Positions 1 through 6,915 of a stretch of 45,004 nt of DNA are shown one piece after another. The notes under the pieces were generated by a model. That model saw only the letters and a list, made by a program, of their open reading frames with translations. It was not told the DNA's origin and searched no databases. Every line of letters begins with the position of its first letter. The first letter of the stretch is position 1. This DNA comes from Siccirubricoccus phaeus. GTDB lineage: Bacteria > Pseudomonadota > Alphaproteobacteria > Acetobacterales > Acetobacteraceae. A program made the position numbers and the translations under genes. The stretch covers positions 1 through 45,004 of the forward strand of contig NZ_SRXO01000034.1 of assembly GCF_008360935.1 (NCBI RefSeq), read 5' to 3'.

Positions 1-69
1 ACCCAGCTTGCCCAGGCAGTGCGGTTCCATCTTCGCCCATTGCGCGTCAGTCAGAACGAATCGCTCCAT
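1..69 (-). CDS. IS5-family transposase, N-terminal fragment cut by window edge
   Basis: Twenty-three codons are visible, beginning MERFVLTDAQWAKMEPHCLG. The pattern LTDAQWxxMEP is the N-terminal helix of the DUF4096 region that opens IS5-family DDE transposases. The catalytic DDE domain lies outside the window. The ATG sits about 55 nt inside the putative terminal repeat, the usual arrangement for a one-ORF IS5 member. Nothing can be said about whether the gene is intact. Confidence 0.75.
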   Translation of the reverse strand, partial: MERFVLTDAQWAKMEPHCLGKLG

Positions 70-124
70 CCAGAGCTTGAATCACATCTCGCACAGGTCG
101 CAAATCCCAAATCTCAACAGACCC
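1..124 (-). mobile_element. End of an IS5-family insertion sequence (partial)
   Basis: This is the 5' end of an insertion sequence that runs out of the left edge of the window. Read on the minus strand, the outer end starts at 124 with GGGTCTGTTGAGATTTGG, which looks like an IS5/IS427-group terminal inverted repeat. It is followed about 55 nt later by a transposase start codon at 69. The bases just outside (CTAG around 124-127) fit the short TA/TNA-type target duplication of this group. The other end is not visible, so element length and intactness are unknown. The family assignment rests on the transposase N-terminus and the IR; the subgroup is inference. Confidence 0.75.
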
Positions 125-131
125 TAGGATG

Positions 132-186
132 GTAGAGCAGATTCACGCCTCCGGGCGATGCCGCCCTCCGGCGATCCGCTCTAGCC
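132..186. repeat. TAGAGC-type intergenic palindrome, copy 1
   Basis: This 55-bp element has outer arms TAGAGCAGAT and GATCCGCTCTA around a GC-rich centre (CGCCTCCGGGCG...CGCCCTCCGGCG). It is identical to 15377-15431 except for one base (C or T in the right arm). It begins 8 bp from the insertion sequence end and covers the last codon and stop codon of panC, whose TAG (183-181 on the minus strand) is part of the right arm. It could serve as the panC transcription terminator. A diverged relative lies at 5833-5878, next to another stop codon. Confidence 0.8.
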
Positions 187-999
187 CGCGGCGATGTTGT
201 CCAGCAGCCGCACGCTGCCGAGCCGGGCGGCGGCGATCAGCCGCGCCGGCCGGGTCGTGGTCTCGCGCAGCGTCTCCGGCTCCACCAGCGCCAAGTAATC
301 CACGCCGAAGCCGCGGGAAGCGAGGCCGGCCCGCGCCGCCCCGAGCGCCGCCGCCGGCGGGGTGCCGGAAGCGATCGCTGCGGCGGCCTCCTGCATCGCC
401 TGGTGCAGGCGCGGCGCCAGCGCGCGCTCCGCCGGCGCCAGGAAGCGGTTGCGGGAGGACATGGCGAGCCCATCCGCCTCCCGCACCGTCGCGCCGCCGA
501 TGATGCGCAAGGGAAGGTCGAGATCGGCGACCATGCGGCGGATCACCTGGTATTGCTGCCAGTCCTTCTCGCCGAACACCGCGACGGCGGCGCCGGTCTG
601 CAGGAAGAGCTTGGCGCAGACCGTGGCGACGCCGCGGAAATGCCCGGGGCGCGCGGCGCCCTCCCAGCCCTCGGACGGGCCGCCCACCTCGATCGTCGTG
701 GCCCGGCCTTCCGGGTACATCGCCGCGACGCTCGGCAGCCAGGCCAGGTCGCAGCCGGCGGCCTCCAGCTTGGCGAGGTCCCCCGCCTCGTCCCGCGGAT
801 AGCGGGAGAGATCCTCATTGGGCCCGAATTGCAGCGGGTTGACGAAGATGGAGGCGGCGACCTTCAGCCCCGTCGCCCGGGCCGCGGCGACCAGGGAGAG
901 ATGCCCGGCATGCAGCGCCCCCATGGTCGGCACCAGGGCCAGCGGGCCGAGGGCGGCGCGGGCGGCGCGCAGGGCTTCGAGGTCTCGGACGATCTGCAT
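181..999 (-). CDS. panC: Pantoate--beta-alanine ligase
   Basis: PanC condenses pantoate and beta-alanine with ATP to give pantothenate, the last step of vitamin B5 synthesis, in the cytoplasm. The 272-residue length is normal. Family motifs are present in order: PTMGALHAGH (24-33, nucleotide-binding HxGH), IFVNPLQF (51-58), GEKDWQQ (143-149) and READGLAMSSRN (173-184). The gene stands alone here: panB and panD are not in the window. It is divergent from the rlmI-like gene, with 134 bp between the starts. Its stop codon is contributed by the palindromic repeat at 132-186. The assignment is secure. Confidence 0.96.
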   Translation of the reverse strand: MQIVRDLEALRAARAALGPLALVPTMGALHAGHLSLVAAARATGLKVAASIFVNPLQFGPNEDLSRYPRDEAGDLAKLEAAGCDLAWLPSVAAMYPEGRATTIEVGGPSEGWEGAARPGHFRGVATVCAKLFLQTGAAVAVFGEKDWQQYQVIRRMVADLDLPLRIIGGATVREADGLAMSSRNRFLAPAERALAPRLHQAMQEAAAAIASGTPPAAALGAARAGLASRGFGVDYLALVEPETLRETTTRPARLIAAARLGSVRLLDNIAAG

Positions 1000-1133
1000 G
1001 GTGTCTGGCGCTCTCCCCTGCCGGGCGGCGTTGCGCCGTCCCGCTTCCTGCCGTCCCGGACGCGGCCGGGCCGCCCCCCTGTGCCCCGGCGCGCGTTGCG
1101 CCGCAAGCCGGGCGGCGCCATGGTCCGCCCCCC

Positions 1134-2324
1134 ATGCCCGAGACGCATCCCCTGCTCCGCCTGCTGCCCCGCCATGACCGGCGGGTGAAGGAAGGCCATC
1201 CCTGGGCCTTCTCCAACGAGATCGCCATGACCCCGGCCGCCCGCGCCCTGCCCCCCGGCGCCCCGGTGCGGCTGGAAGGGGATGATGGCGTCCGCCATGG
1301 CACCTGGCTGTTCAATCCGCACAGCCTGATCGCGGCGCGAAGGGTGGATGCGGATCCGGCGGCGGCGCTGGATGCGGCCTGGTGTCGCGCCCGGCTGGGG
1401 GCGGCCCTGGCGCTGCGGGAAAGACTCTATCCCGGGCATCCCTATTACCGCCTGGTGCATGCGGAGGCGGATGGGCTGCCGGGCCTCGTCATCGACCGCT
1501 ATGGCGATGCCCTGGCGCTGCAGGCCAATACCGCCGGCATGGAATGGCTGACGCCCGCGCTGGTGGCGGCGCTGGAGGGGCTGCTCTCGCCGCGGCTGAT
1601 CATCGCCCGCAACGACGCCGCGGTGCGCACCCTGGAGGGGCTGGCGGAGGAGGTGAAGCCGCTCGCCGGCACGCCGGGCCCGGTCACGGTGGAGGAGGCC
1701 GGGCTGCGCTTCGCGGTGGACCTGCTGTCCGGCCAGAAGACCGGCTGGTTCTTCGACCAGCGGGAGAACCGGGCGCGGGTGGCGGCGCTGGCGCCGGGGG
1801 CGACGGTGCTGGACGCCTTCTGCCACACCGGCGGCTTCGGCCTGGCGGCGGCGAAGGCCGGGGCGGAACAGGTGACGCTGCTGGACCGCAGCGCCCCGGC
1901 GCTGGAGATCGCCCTGGCCGCCGCCGGGGAGAACGGGCTGACGGAACGGGTGACGGCGGAGCGCGGCGAGGCGCTGGAGGTGCTGGAGCGCTGGGGCCGG
2001 GAAGGCCGGCGCTTCGACATCGTGGTGGCGGATCCGCCGGCCTTCGCCAAATCCCGCCGCGACCAGCCGGCGGCGCTGCGCGGCTACCAGAAGCTGGCGC
2101 GGCTGGCGGCGTCGCTGGTGGCGCCGGACGGGTTCCTGTTCATCGCCTCCTGCTCCCACCACGTGGCGCCGGGGGAATTCGCGGATGCGGTGATCGCCGG
2201 GCTGCTGCGGCCGCGCCGGGCAATGAAGCTGCTGGTGCAGAGCGGCGCCGGACCGGACCACCCGGTGCATCCGCTGCTGCCGGAAAGCGCCTATCTGAAG
2301 GCGCTGCTCTTCCAGCTCGGATGA
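1134..2324 (+). CDS. rlmI: Class I SAM-dependent rRNA (cytosine-C5) methyltransferase, RlmI-like
   Basis: This 396-residue protein has the RlmI layout: an N-terminal PUA-like RNA-binding region (about 1-75), a central linker domain, and a Rossmann methyltransferase domain. Visible motifs are QKTGWFFDQRENR (201-213, typical of the family), motif I VLDAFCHTGG (225-234), motif IV DPPAF (300-304) and SCSHH (339-343). The last carries the Cys expected to take part in m5C chemistry. E. coli RlmI methylates 23S rRNA C1962; the same target here is inference. The stop codon overlaps the next start (ATGA), implying coupling to the DUF3293 gene. Confidence 0.88.
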   Translation: MPETHPLLRLLPRHDRRVKEGHPWAFSNEIAMTPAARALPPGAPVRLEGDDGVRHGTWLFNPHSLIAARRVDADPAAALDAAWCRARLGAALALRERLYPGHPYYRLVHAEADGLPGLVIDRYGDALALQANTAGMEWLTPALVAALEGLLSPRLIIARNDAAVRTLEGLAEEVKPLAGTPGPVTVEEAGLRFAVDLLSGQKTGWFFDQRENRARVAALAPGATVLDAFCHTGGFGLAAAKAGAEQVTLLDRSAPALEIALAAAGENGLTERVTAERGEALEVLERWGREGRRFDIVVADPPAFAKSRRDQPAALRGYQKLARLAASLVAPDGFLFIASCSHHVAPGEFADAVIAGLLRPRRAMKLLVQSGAGPDHPVHPLLPESAYLKALLFQLG

Positions 2325-2707
2325 GCGCGCGGCTGCGGCGCGCCTATGCCCGGACGACCTATGAGGCGGCAGGGGCCAGGGCCTGGGTCGGCCGGCGTAG
2401 CCCGGAGGTGGACGCGCTGCTGGGGCGGCTCGGCGGGCGGCAGGGCGGGTTCATCACCGCCTGGAACCCGTACAGCCGCAAGATGCCGAGGGGCTGGAAT
2501 GACAAGGCGCTGGCGCGGCTGCGCCAGGCGGCGCGGCGGCTGCCCATGGCGGCAGGCGAAGGCGGGCTGGGGCGCTGGAAGGAACGGCACCTGTTCCTGG
2601 CGGCGGATCCGCGTCGTCTGGCGGTGCTGGCGCGGCGCTTCCGGCAGGCGGCGATCGTCACGCTGCGCCGCGGCGGGCCGGCGCGGCTGGTGGTGCTGCG
2701 CAGATAA
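2321..2707 (+). CDS. DUF3293 domain-containing protein
   Basis: This is a small 128-residue protein. Its central segment GGFITAWNPYSR matches the hallmark FITAxNP motif of DUF3293, a family without an assigned biochemical role. The C-terminal half is very Arg-rich (…RRLAVLARRFRQ…), which may suggest nucleic-acid contact, but that is only inference. The start ATG at 2321 overlaps the rlmI stop in an ATGA junction, so the two are probably co-translated. No signal peptide or membrane segment is seen. Confidence 0.75.
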   Translation: MSARLRRAYARTTYEAAGARAWVGRRSPEVDALLGRLGGRQGGFITAWNPYSRKMPRGWNDKALARLRQAARRLPMAAGEGGLGRWKERHLFLAADPRRLAVLARRFRQAAIVTLRRGGPARLVVLRR

Positions 2708-2852
2708 GATCCGAACCCTGCCCCGGAGGAGGAGTCGGCCGGTCCGACCCACGGCTCTGAAACTCACACCGGGGTCCGGGGAGGGATGTCCTCCCCCGGC
2801 GGGCATGCGAGGGCAGAGCCCTCCGCCGGGGGCCGGGGGCGGAGCCCCCCCT

Positions 2853-2917
2853 GTCCTACCGCAGCGTCCTACCGCAGCGTCCTACCGCAGCGTCCTACCG
2901 CAGCGTCCTACCGCAGC
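2853..2917. repeat. Five 13-bp tandem repeats, unit GTCCTACCGCAGC
   Basis: The 13-bp unit GTCCTACCGCAGC is repeated five times without mismatch, and a sixth partial unit (GCCCTGG) diverges. Read on the minus strand every unit carries TAG. The first TAG met is the stop codon of the small gene ending at 2908, and the other four lie downstream of it. Because 13 is not a multiple of three, units alternate frames. The array looks like recent slippage at the 3' end of that gene. Confidence 0.9.
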
Positions 2918-3276
2918 GCCCTGGCCACCCGCCTTCGGCACTGCGCCCGCAGCCGCGCCAGGTCGGAGGCCGGCAGGTCGAAGGCCTCCAGCGCCGCGTA
3001 GCAGCGATGGGTCTCCGTCATGTGCTGGAAGAAGCCGCGCAGGTCGCCGCTGACCCGGGCCCGCGCCGCGGCCGCCTCGGCCGCCTCATATTCCGCCAGC
3101 GCCTGGCGGAAGGCCGCCTGCAGCCCGGCATCGCCGGAGAGGCGCGGGCCCGGCCCGCGGCGCGGCCATTCCAGCCGCAAGGGGGCCGGCGCCGCCGGCG
3201 GGGCGAAGAAATCGGCAGGCAGACCCAGCAACGCCAGGGGACGCACCCCGGCGAGCGGCATCGTTCGGCGTTCCAT
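2908..3276 (-). CDS. Hypothetical protein, 122 aa, helical and Ala/Arg-rich
   Basis: I do not recognise the family. The protein begins MERRTMPLAGVRPLALLGLP and then has a long predicted helical part (AFRQALAEYEAAEAAAARAR), followed by a segment with HMTETHRCY. No signal peptide, membrane helix or metal motif is evident. The gene is convergent with DUF3293 and divergent from the CBS-BON gene. Its stop codon is embedded in the 13-bp tandem repeat at 2853-2917, so its C-terminus may vary between strains. A coding call is favoured because the composition is protein-like and no better frame exists here. Confidence 0.55.
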   Translation of the reverse strand: MERRTMPLAGVRPLALLGLPADFFAPPAAPAPLRLEWPRRGPGPRLSGDAGLQAAFRQALAEYEAAEAAAARARVSGDLRGFFQHMTETHRCYAALEAFDLPASDLARLRAQCRRRVARALR

Positions 3277-3433
3277 CCCAGTTCACTCGCTTCTGGCAGT
3301 CTGTTGGGGACCGCGGGGGGACCCAGGCCGCCAATCTAGCCCAAGGCGCAGCGGCTGGCGAGCAGGCGAATCGGCCACAGCCGGGCGCGGCATGCCGGCC
3401 ACAGCGGAACGGGAACGGAATTTCTGCCGCGGC

Positions 3434-3447
3434 TTGACCTGCGTCAT
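3434..3447 (+). promoter_or_regulatory. Candidate FNR/FixK-type box upstream of the CBS-BON gene
   Basis: TTGAC-CTGC-GTCAT differs at a single position from the dyad TTGAC-N4-GTCAA bound by FNR/FixK/CRP-family regulators of oxygen response. It lies about 78 bp before the start codon of the CBS-BON gene, a usual place for an activator site. CBS-BON genes are often in microaerobic regulons, so the context is consistent. This is a pattern match only; a chance match cannot be excluded. Confidence 0.4.
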
Positions 3448-3524
3448 GACGGATGGCGGGGTGGAGAGGCAGAATGGAATGACAGGACGGCAACCGTCCG
3501 GTTGGCACAAGGACATTCCGCGTC

Positions 3525-4217
3525 ATGCTCGCCCGTGAATTGATGACCCCCAACCCTGTGGTGGTCCCGCCCGAGCTGCCGGTGACGGCGGTGACGGAGC
3601 TGCTCGCCCGGCGCGGGATTTCCGCCGTGCCCGTGGTGGATGCCGCCGGCCAGCTCCTCGGCATCGTCACGGAGGGCGACCTGATCCGCCGCCTGGCCGA
3701 TGCGCCGCCCGGGCCGCTGAGCTGGTTCCTGAACCTGTTCCGCGACCCGCAGCCCCTGGTGGCACGCTACCTGAAGGCGCATGGCGCGGTGGCGCGGGAG
3801 GTGATGACGACCCCCGCCATCTCGGTGGCGGAGGATGCCCCGGCCGAGGACATCTCCCGGCTGATGGAGAAGCACCATATCCGCCGGGTGCTGGTGCAGC
3901 GCGACGGGGTGCTGCTCGGCGTGGTGAGCCGGGCGGACCTGCTGCGGGCGGTGCTGCGGGAGGCACAGCCGGACAGCGCGCGGCTGGAGGACCGGGAAGT
4001 GCTGCGCGGCGTCGTCGCCGCCTTCCGCGAGCAGCCCTGGACCGACACTTTCTGGGTCTTCCCGGATGTCGCCGGCGGCAAGGTGACGCTCTATGGCTTC
4101 GCCCGGTCCGAGGTGATGCGGGAGGGGCTGAAGCGCCTGGCCGCCAGGGTGCCCGGCGTGCGCGGCGTGGAGGACAAGCTGGCCCCGATGCCCCTCCTGC
4201 TCCGCGCCATGCTCTAG
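3525..4217 (+). CDS. CBS-pair and BON domain protein
   Basis: This 230-residue cytoplasmic protein has two CBS domains (about 1-60 and 86-145) followed by a BON domain (about 150-220). Repeated CBS cores are visible: ELMTPNPVVVPPELPVTA with GISAVPVVDAAGQLLGIV, then EVMTTPAISV with HIRRVLVQRDGVLLGVV. CBS pairs bind adenosyl ligands; BON domains bind phospholipid or mediate assembly. This arrangement is common in proteobacterial stress or low-oxygen regulons. The exact role is unknown. A FixK-like box lies upstream. The stop codon falls in GCTCTAGCTC directly ahead of a strong hairpin. Confidence 0.88.
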   Translation: MLARELMTPNPVVVPPELPVTAVTELLARRGISAVPVVDAAGQLLGIVTEGDLIRRLADAPPGPLSWFLNLFRDPQPLVARYLKAHGAVAREVMTTPAISVAEDAPAEDISRLMEKHHIRRVLVQRDGVLLGVVSRADLLRAVLREAQPDSARLEDREVLRGVVAAFREQPWTDTFWVFPDVAGGKVTLYGFARSEVMREGLKRLAARVPGVRGVEDKLAPMPLLLRAML

Positions 4218-4219
4218 CT

Positions 4220-4311
4220 CCCCATGAAGCCGCTGGCGCGGCTTCATGGGGGCCCTGGGAGGCTGGGCGACAGCTGCCTCGCACAGCCTGCCGCGGCGAA
4301 GCCGCGGCAGG
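4220..4311 (-). repeat. Composite two-hairpin element, copy 1
   Basis: Read on the minus strand the order is: hairpin 1 (arms CCTGCCGCGGC and GCCGCGGCAGG, loop TTC, 4311-4287), the spacer CTGTGCGAG (4286-4278), a 26-nt linker, then hairpin 2 (arms CCCCATGAAGCCGC and GCGGCTTCATGGGG, loop GCCA, 4251-4220). The same order, spacer core and GCCA loop recur at 8935-9027. A more diverged copy is at 31553-31634. It lies between the convergent CBS-BON and Bug genes and probably also ends transcription. Confidence 0.75.
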
Positions 4312-4485
4312 GCAACGGGCGACAGGTCCTCCGTGTTGCCCCCATGGCGCCTGGGGCGGGAGCGCTGCCTTGCTGATCGCCGCGGGACGGGGGCGGGGGC
4401 GCACTGACCGGGCTCGGTCGGCGCGAAGGCCCTGCTGCTGCGGCGTGTTGGCGGGCCGGAACGGGGCCGTCCCGCCCAGGCCGCG

Positions 4486-5457
4486 CTACCCTGGCGTGAT
4501 CCCGCCCTGCCGGATCACCTCCGGCCAGATGCGCATCTCCTCCGCCAGGCGCCGCCGCAGCGCGGCGGCGTCGCCATCCATCAGCACCACGCCGCGGCTT
4601 GCCACATTCTGCCGCAGCTCGGGCGCCTCAATGACCTTGCGCAGCACCGTGAACAGCCGCTCGCGGATCGGCGCCGGCGTGCCGGGCGGCGAGAACAGCC
4701 CCTGCCAGAGCACGCCGGTGCAGCCCTCGAAGCTCTCCGCCACGGACGGCACGTCCGGCATCATCGGAATGCGCTGCGGCGAGGACATCAGGATCGGGTG
4801 CGCGACGCCGTCGCGCAGCAGCGGCTGGGAGTCGAGCGGCGTGGCGTAGAACAGGTCGATGCGGCCGGAGCGCAGCTCCACCAGCGCCGGTGCGCCGCCG
4901 CGATAGGGAATGTGCACGATCTCCATGCCGGAGCGCTGCAGCAGCAGCTCCGTCAGCAGATGGTTCACCGAGCCGGAGCCGGAGCTGCCGTAATTCAGCT
5001 CGCCCGGCTTCTGCCTGGCGAGGGCGATCAGCTCCGCGAGATTGTTGGCCGGCAGGCCCCGCCGCGCCAGCAGGGCGAAGGGGCTGTAATAGACCTCGCC
5101 GATCGGCTCCAGCTCGGTGAGCGGGTCCTTGGGCGTCGCGCCCGGCAGCAGGGCCGGGTTGATCGCCAGGCTGTTGGTGCCGATCAGCAGCGTATAGCCA
5201 TCCGGCCGGGCATTGGCGACGGCGGTGGAGGCGATGGCGGTGGCGGCGCCGGTGCGGTTCTCCACCACCACGGGCTGGCCCAGCTCCTGCGCCATCTTCT
5301 CGGCGACGAGGCGCACCATGACGTCGGTCAGGGCGCCGGGCGCGTAGCCGATGACGAGGGTGATGGGTCTGTCGGGATACTCCGCGGCGCGGAGGATGGC
5401 GGGACGGGTGAGAAGCGAGGCGGTGCTGGCGGCAAGAAGAAGGCGGCGAGTGAACAA
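4486..5457 (-). CDS. Bug-family (TctC-like) periplasmic solute-binding protein
   Basis: This is a 323-residue Bug/TctC family protein (usual length about 320) that captures small carboxylates in the periplasm for tripartite tricarboxylate transporters. A twin-Arg-like N-terminus (MFTRRLLLAAS) leads to a hydrophobic stretch and cleavage near residue 24. The mature protein begins with the family pattern YPDRPITLVIGYAPGALTD, followed by VVVENRTGAAT, PDGYTLLIG, NYGSSGSGSVNHL and HIPYRGGAPAL. No TctA or TctB membrane genes are nearby, so it is an orphan, as is common for these paralogues. The ligand cannot be read from sequence. Confidence 0.92.
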   Translation of the reverse strand: MFTRRLLLAASTASLLTRPAILRAAEYPDRPITLVIGYAPGALTDVMVRLVAEKMAQELGQPVVVENRTGAATAIASTAVANARPDGYTLLIGTNSLAINPALLPGATPKDPLTELEPIGEVYYSPFALLARRGLPANNLAELIALARQKPGELNYGSSGSGSVNHLLTELLLQRSGMEIVHIPYRGGAPALVELRSGRIDLFYATPLDSQPLLRDGVAHPILMSSPQRIPMMPDVPSVAESFEGCTGVLWQGLFSPPGTPAPIRERLFTVLRKVIEAPELRQNVASRGVVLMDGDAAALRRRLAEEMRIWPEVIRQGGITPG

Positions 5458-5874
5458 GGCAAGGCTCCGGCGTTTCCGCCGCCGAAGATAGCTTCGCCTC
5501 CGGCACCGGCCAAGCCGAGGTCCTGTCCTTGCTCATCCGGTGCCGGCGCCGGGTTCGTACGCGCCGGGTGACTCGCTCCCCGCTGCCAGGGCCGGTGATG
5601 CGCGCCTTTCGCCTGCATCAGCGGCGCGCCATCATTGCTTTCAGCGCCTGCTTGTCCGCTCTTCGCCGGGCCTCCAGCGGAGCGGGCCTGGAGCATGATC
5701 CGTCCACTTGCGCTCACGGCCCATGCTCCAGCACGGCCCATGCTCCAGGTCCCTGGTTGATCGCGCGACTCACGCTTGCGGCAATTCCGCCGAAGGCGGT
5801 CGGGTGCCGCTCCAGCCATTTGTCTGCTCGCGTGATTCACGCCTTTCGGTGCTTCCACCGCAAGCGATCACGCT
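5458..5874. other. 417-bp intergenic region with nested palindromes
   Basis: I see no convincing gene here. CTGGAGCATG (5688-5697) can pair with CATGCTCCAG at 5722-5731 or at 5739-5748, because the 17-bp segment CACGGCCCATGCTCCAG is directly repeated. The stretch CAGCGCCTGCTTGTCCGC (5643-5660) resembles CAGCGGCCTGCTTGTCCGC near 12325. The right end (about 5833-5878: GATTCACGCC ... GCGATCACGCTCTA) is a diverged copy of the element at 132-186 and again provides the neighbouring gene's stop codon. The promoter of the Bug gene should lie at the left end, but no clear -35/-10 is evident. Confidence 0.6.
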
Positions 5875-6915
5875 CTACCGCATCGGCGGCGATACCATCA
5901 GCCCGCCCTGGCTCCACAGGGAGTTGAGGCCGCGGGCCAGCTTCACCGGGCTGTTGGCGCCGAGATGCCGGTCATAGATCTCGCCGTAATTCCCCACCGC
6001 CTTGATGGCGTTCAGGATCCAGGCGCGCTCGAGGCCGAGCGTCGGGCCGAGGCCGCCGGTCTTGCCCAGCAGGCGCTGCACCGCCGGGCTCGGGCTTTCC
6101 GCCAGCATCTGCTCCGCATTGGCCTGGGTGATGCCGAGTTCCTCCGCCTCCACCAGCCCATAGACCAGATAGCGGACGATATCGAACCACTGGTCGTCGC
6201 CCTGGCGCACGCTCGGCGCATAGGGCTCCTTGCTGATGCGGTCCGGCAGCAGGATATGCTCCGCCGGGTTGGGGAAGGCGGCGCGCACCGCGGCAAGCTG
6301 GCTGGCATCGCCGGTGTAGCTGTCGCAGCGATTGCTCTCATAGGCGCGGCGCGCCTCGTCCTTGTCGGCGAAGATCACCGGGGTGAAGCGGATGCGCTGG
6401 CTGCGGGACCAGTCCTGCAGGTTCAGCTCATGCGTGCTGGCGGAGGTGAAGCAGATGGTCGCGCCGTCGAGCTGCTTCGCGCTGCTGATGCCAGCGCTGC
6501 TCCGCACCAGGAAGCCCTGGCCATCGAAGAAATAGGGCGCGGTGAAATTGATGCCGAGGCTGGAATCCCGCATGAAGGTCCAGGTGGTGGTGCGGGTCAG
6601 CACCTCCACCTGGCCGGTGGCGAGCGCCGGGAAGCGGTTCTGCCCGGTGAGGTGCTGCCAGACCAGCTTCTTCGCATCGCCCAGCACGGCGGCGGCGACG
6701 GCGCGGCAGATATCGGCGTCCATGCCTTGCCACTCGCCGCGGCTGTCCGGCTGGCTCCAGGCCGGGTCCCCGGTGGAGATGCCGCAGGAGAGGGCGCCGC
6801 GGGCGCGGATGGCGGCGAGGGTGGGGCCGGCGGCGGCCGGACCCTGCTGCGCCGCGGCCGGGGGAGCAAGCAGGGGGGCGGCGAGCAGGAGGAGGAGGGC
6901 GGCGGGCAGTCTCAT
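5875..6915 (-). CDS. Polar amino-acid ABC-type (family 3, AapJ/BztA-like) binding protein
   Basis: This is a 346-residue periplasmic binding protein of the AapJ/BztA group (general L-amino acid or glutamate-type uptake). A signal peptide spans about residues 1-22 (MRLPAALLLLLAAPLLAPP...AAAQ). Family features follow: LAAIRARGALSCGIS, WQGMDADICRAVAAAVLGD, FPALATGQVEVLTRTTTWT, NFTAPYFFDGQGFLV, KEPYAPSVRQGDDQWFDIV and AVGNYGEIYDRH. The start ATG at 6915 overlaps the TRAP permease stop (ATGA), so it is translated with a TRAP gene rather than ABC permeases, which is odd. The stop TAG lies in a GCTCTA repeat arm. A close paralogue sits at 43830-44855. Confidence 0.9.
   Translation of the reverse strand: MRLPAALLLLLAAPLLAPPAAAQQGPAAAGPTLAAIRARGALSCGISTGDPAWSQPDSRGEWQGMDADICRAVAAAVLGDAKKLVWQHLTGQNRFPALATGQVEVLTRTTTWTFMRDSSLGINFTAPYFFDGQGFLVRSSAGISSAKQLDGATICFTSASTHELNLQDWSRSQRIRFTPVIFADKDEARRAYESNRCDSYTGDASQLAAVRAAFPNPAEHILLPDRISKEPYAPSVRQGDDQWFDIVRYLVYGLVEAEELGITQANAEQMLAESPSPAVQRLLGKTGGLGPTLGLERAWILNAIKAVGNYGEIYDRHLGANSPVKLARGLNSLWSQGGLMVSPPMR

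Noticed and set aside
2786-3001. A plus-strand frame reading the 13-bp tandem array as a Tyr/Arg/Ser repeat protein
   Set aside because: The array is only five units, the frame starts in the GC-rich gap without a ribosome-binding site and runs into the antisense of the 122-aa gene.
5328-5858. A minus-strand frame of 176 codons spanning the gap upstream of the Bug gene
   Set aside because: Overlaps the Bug gene's signal-peptide region in another frame, has no family features and crosses several palindromes.
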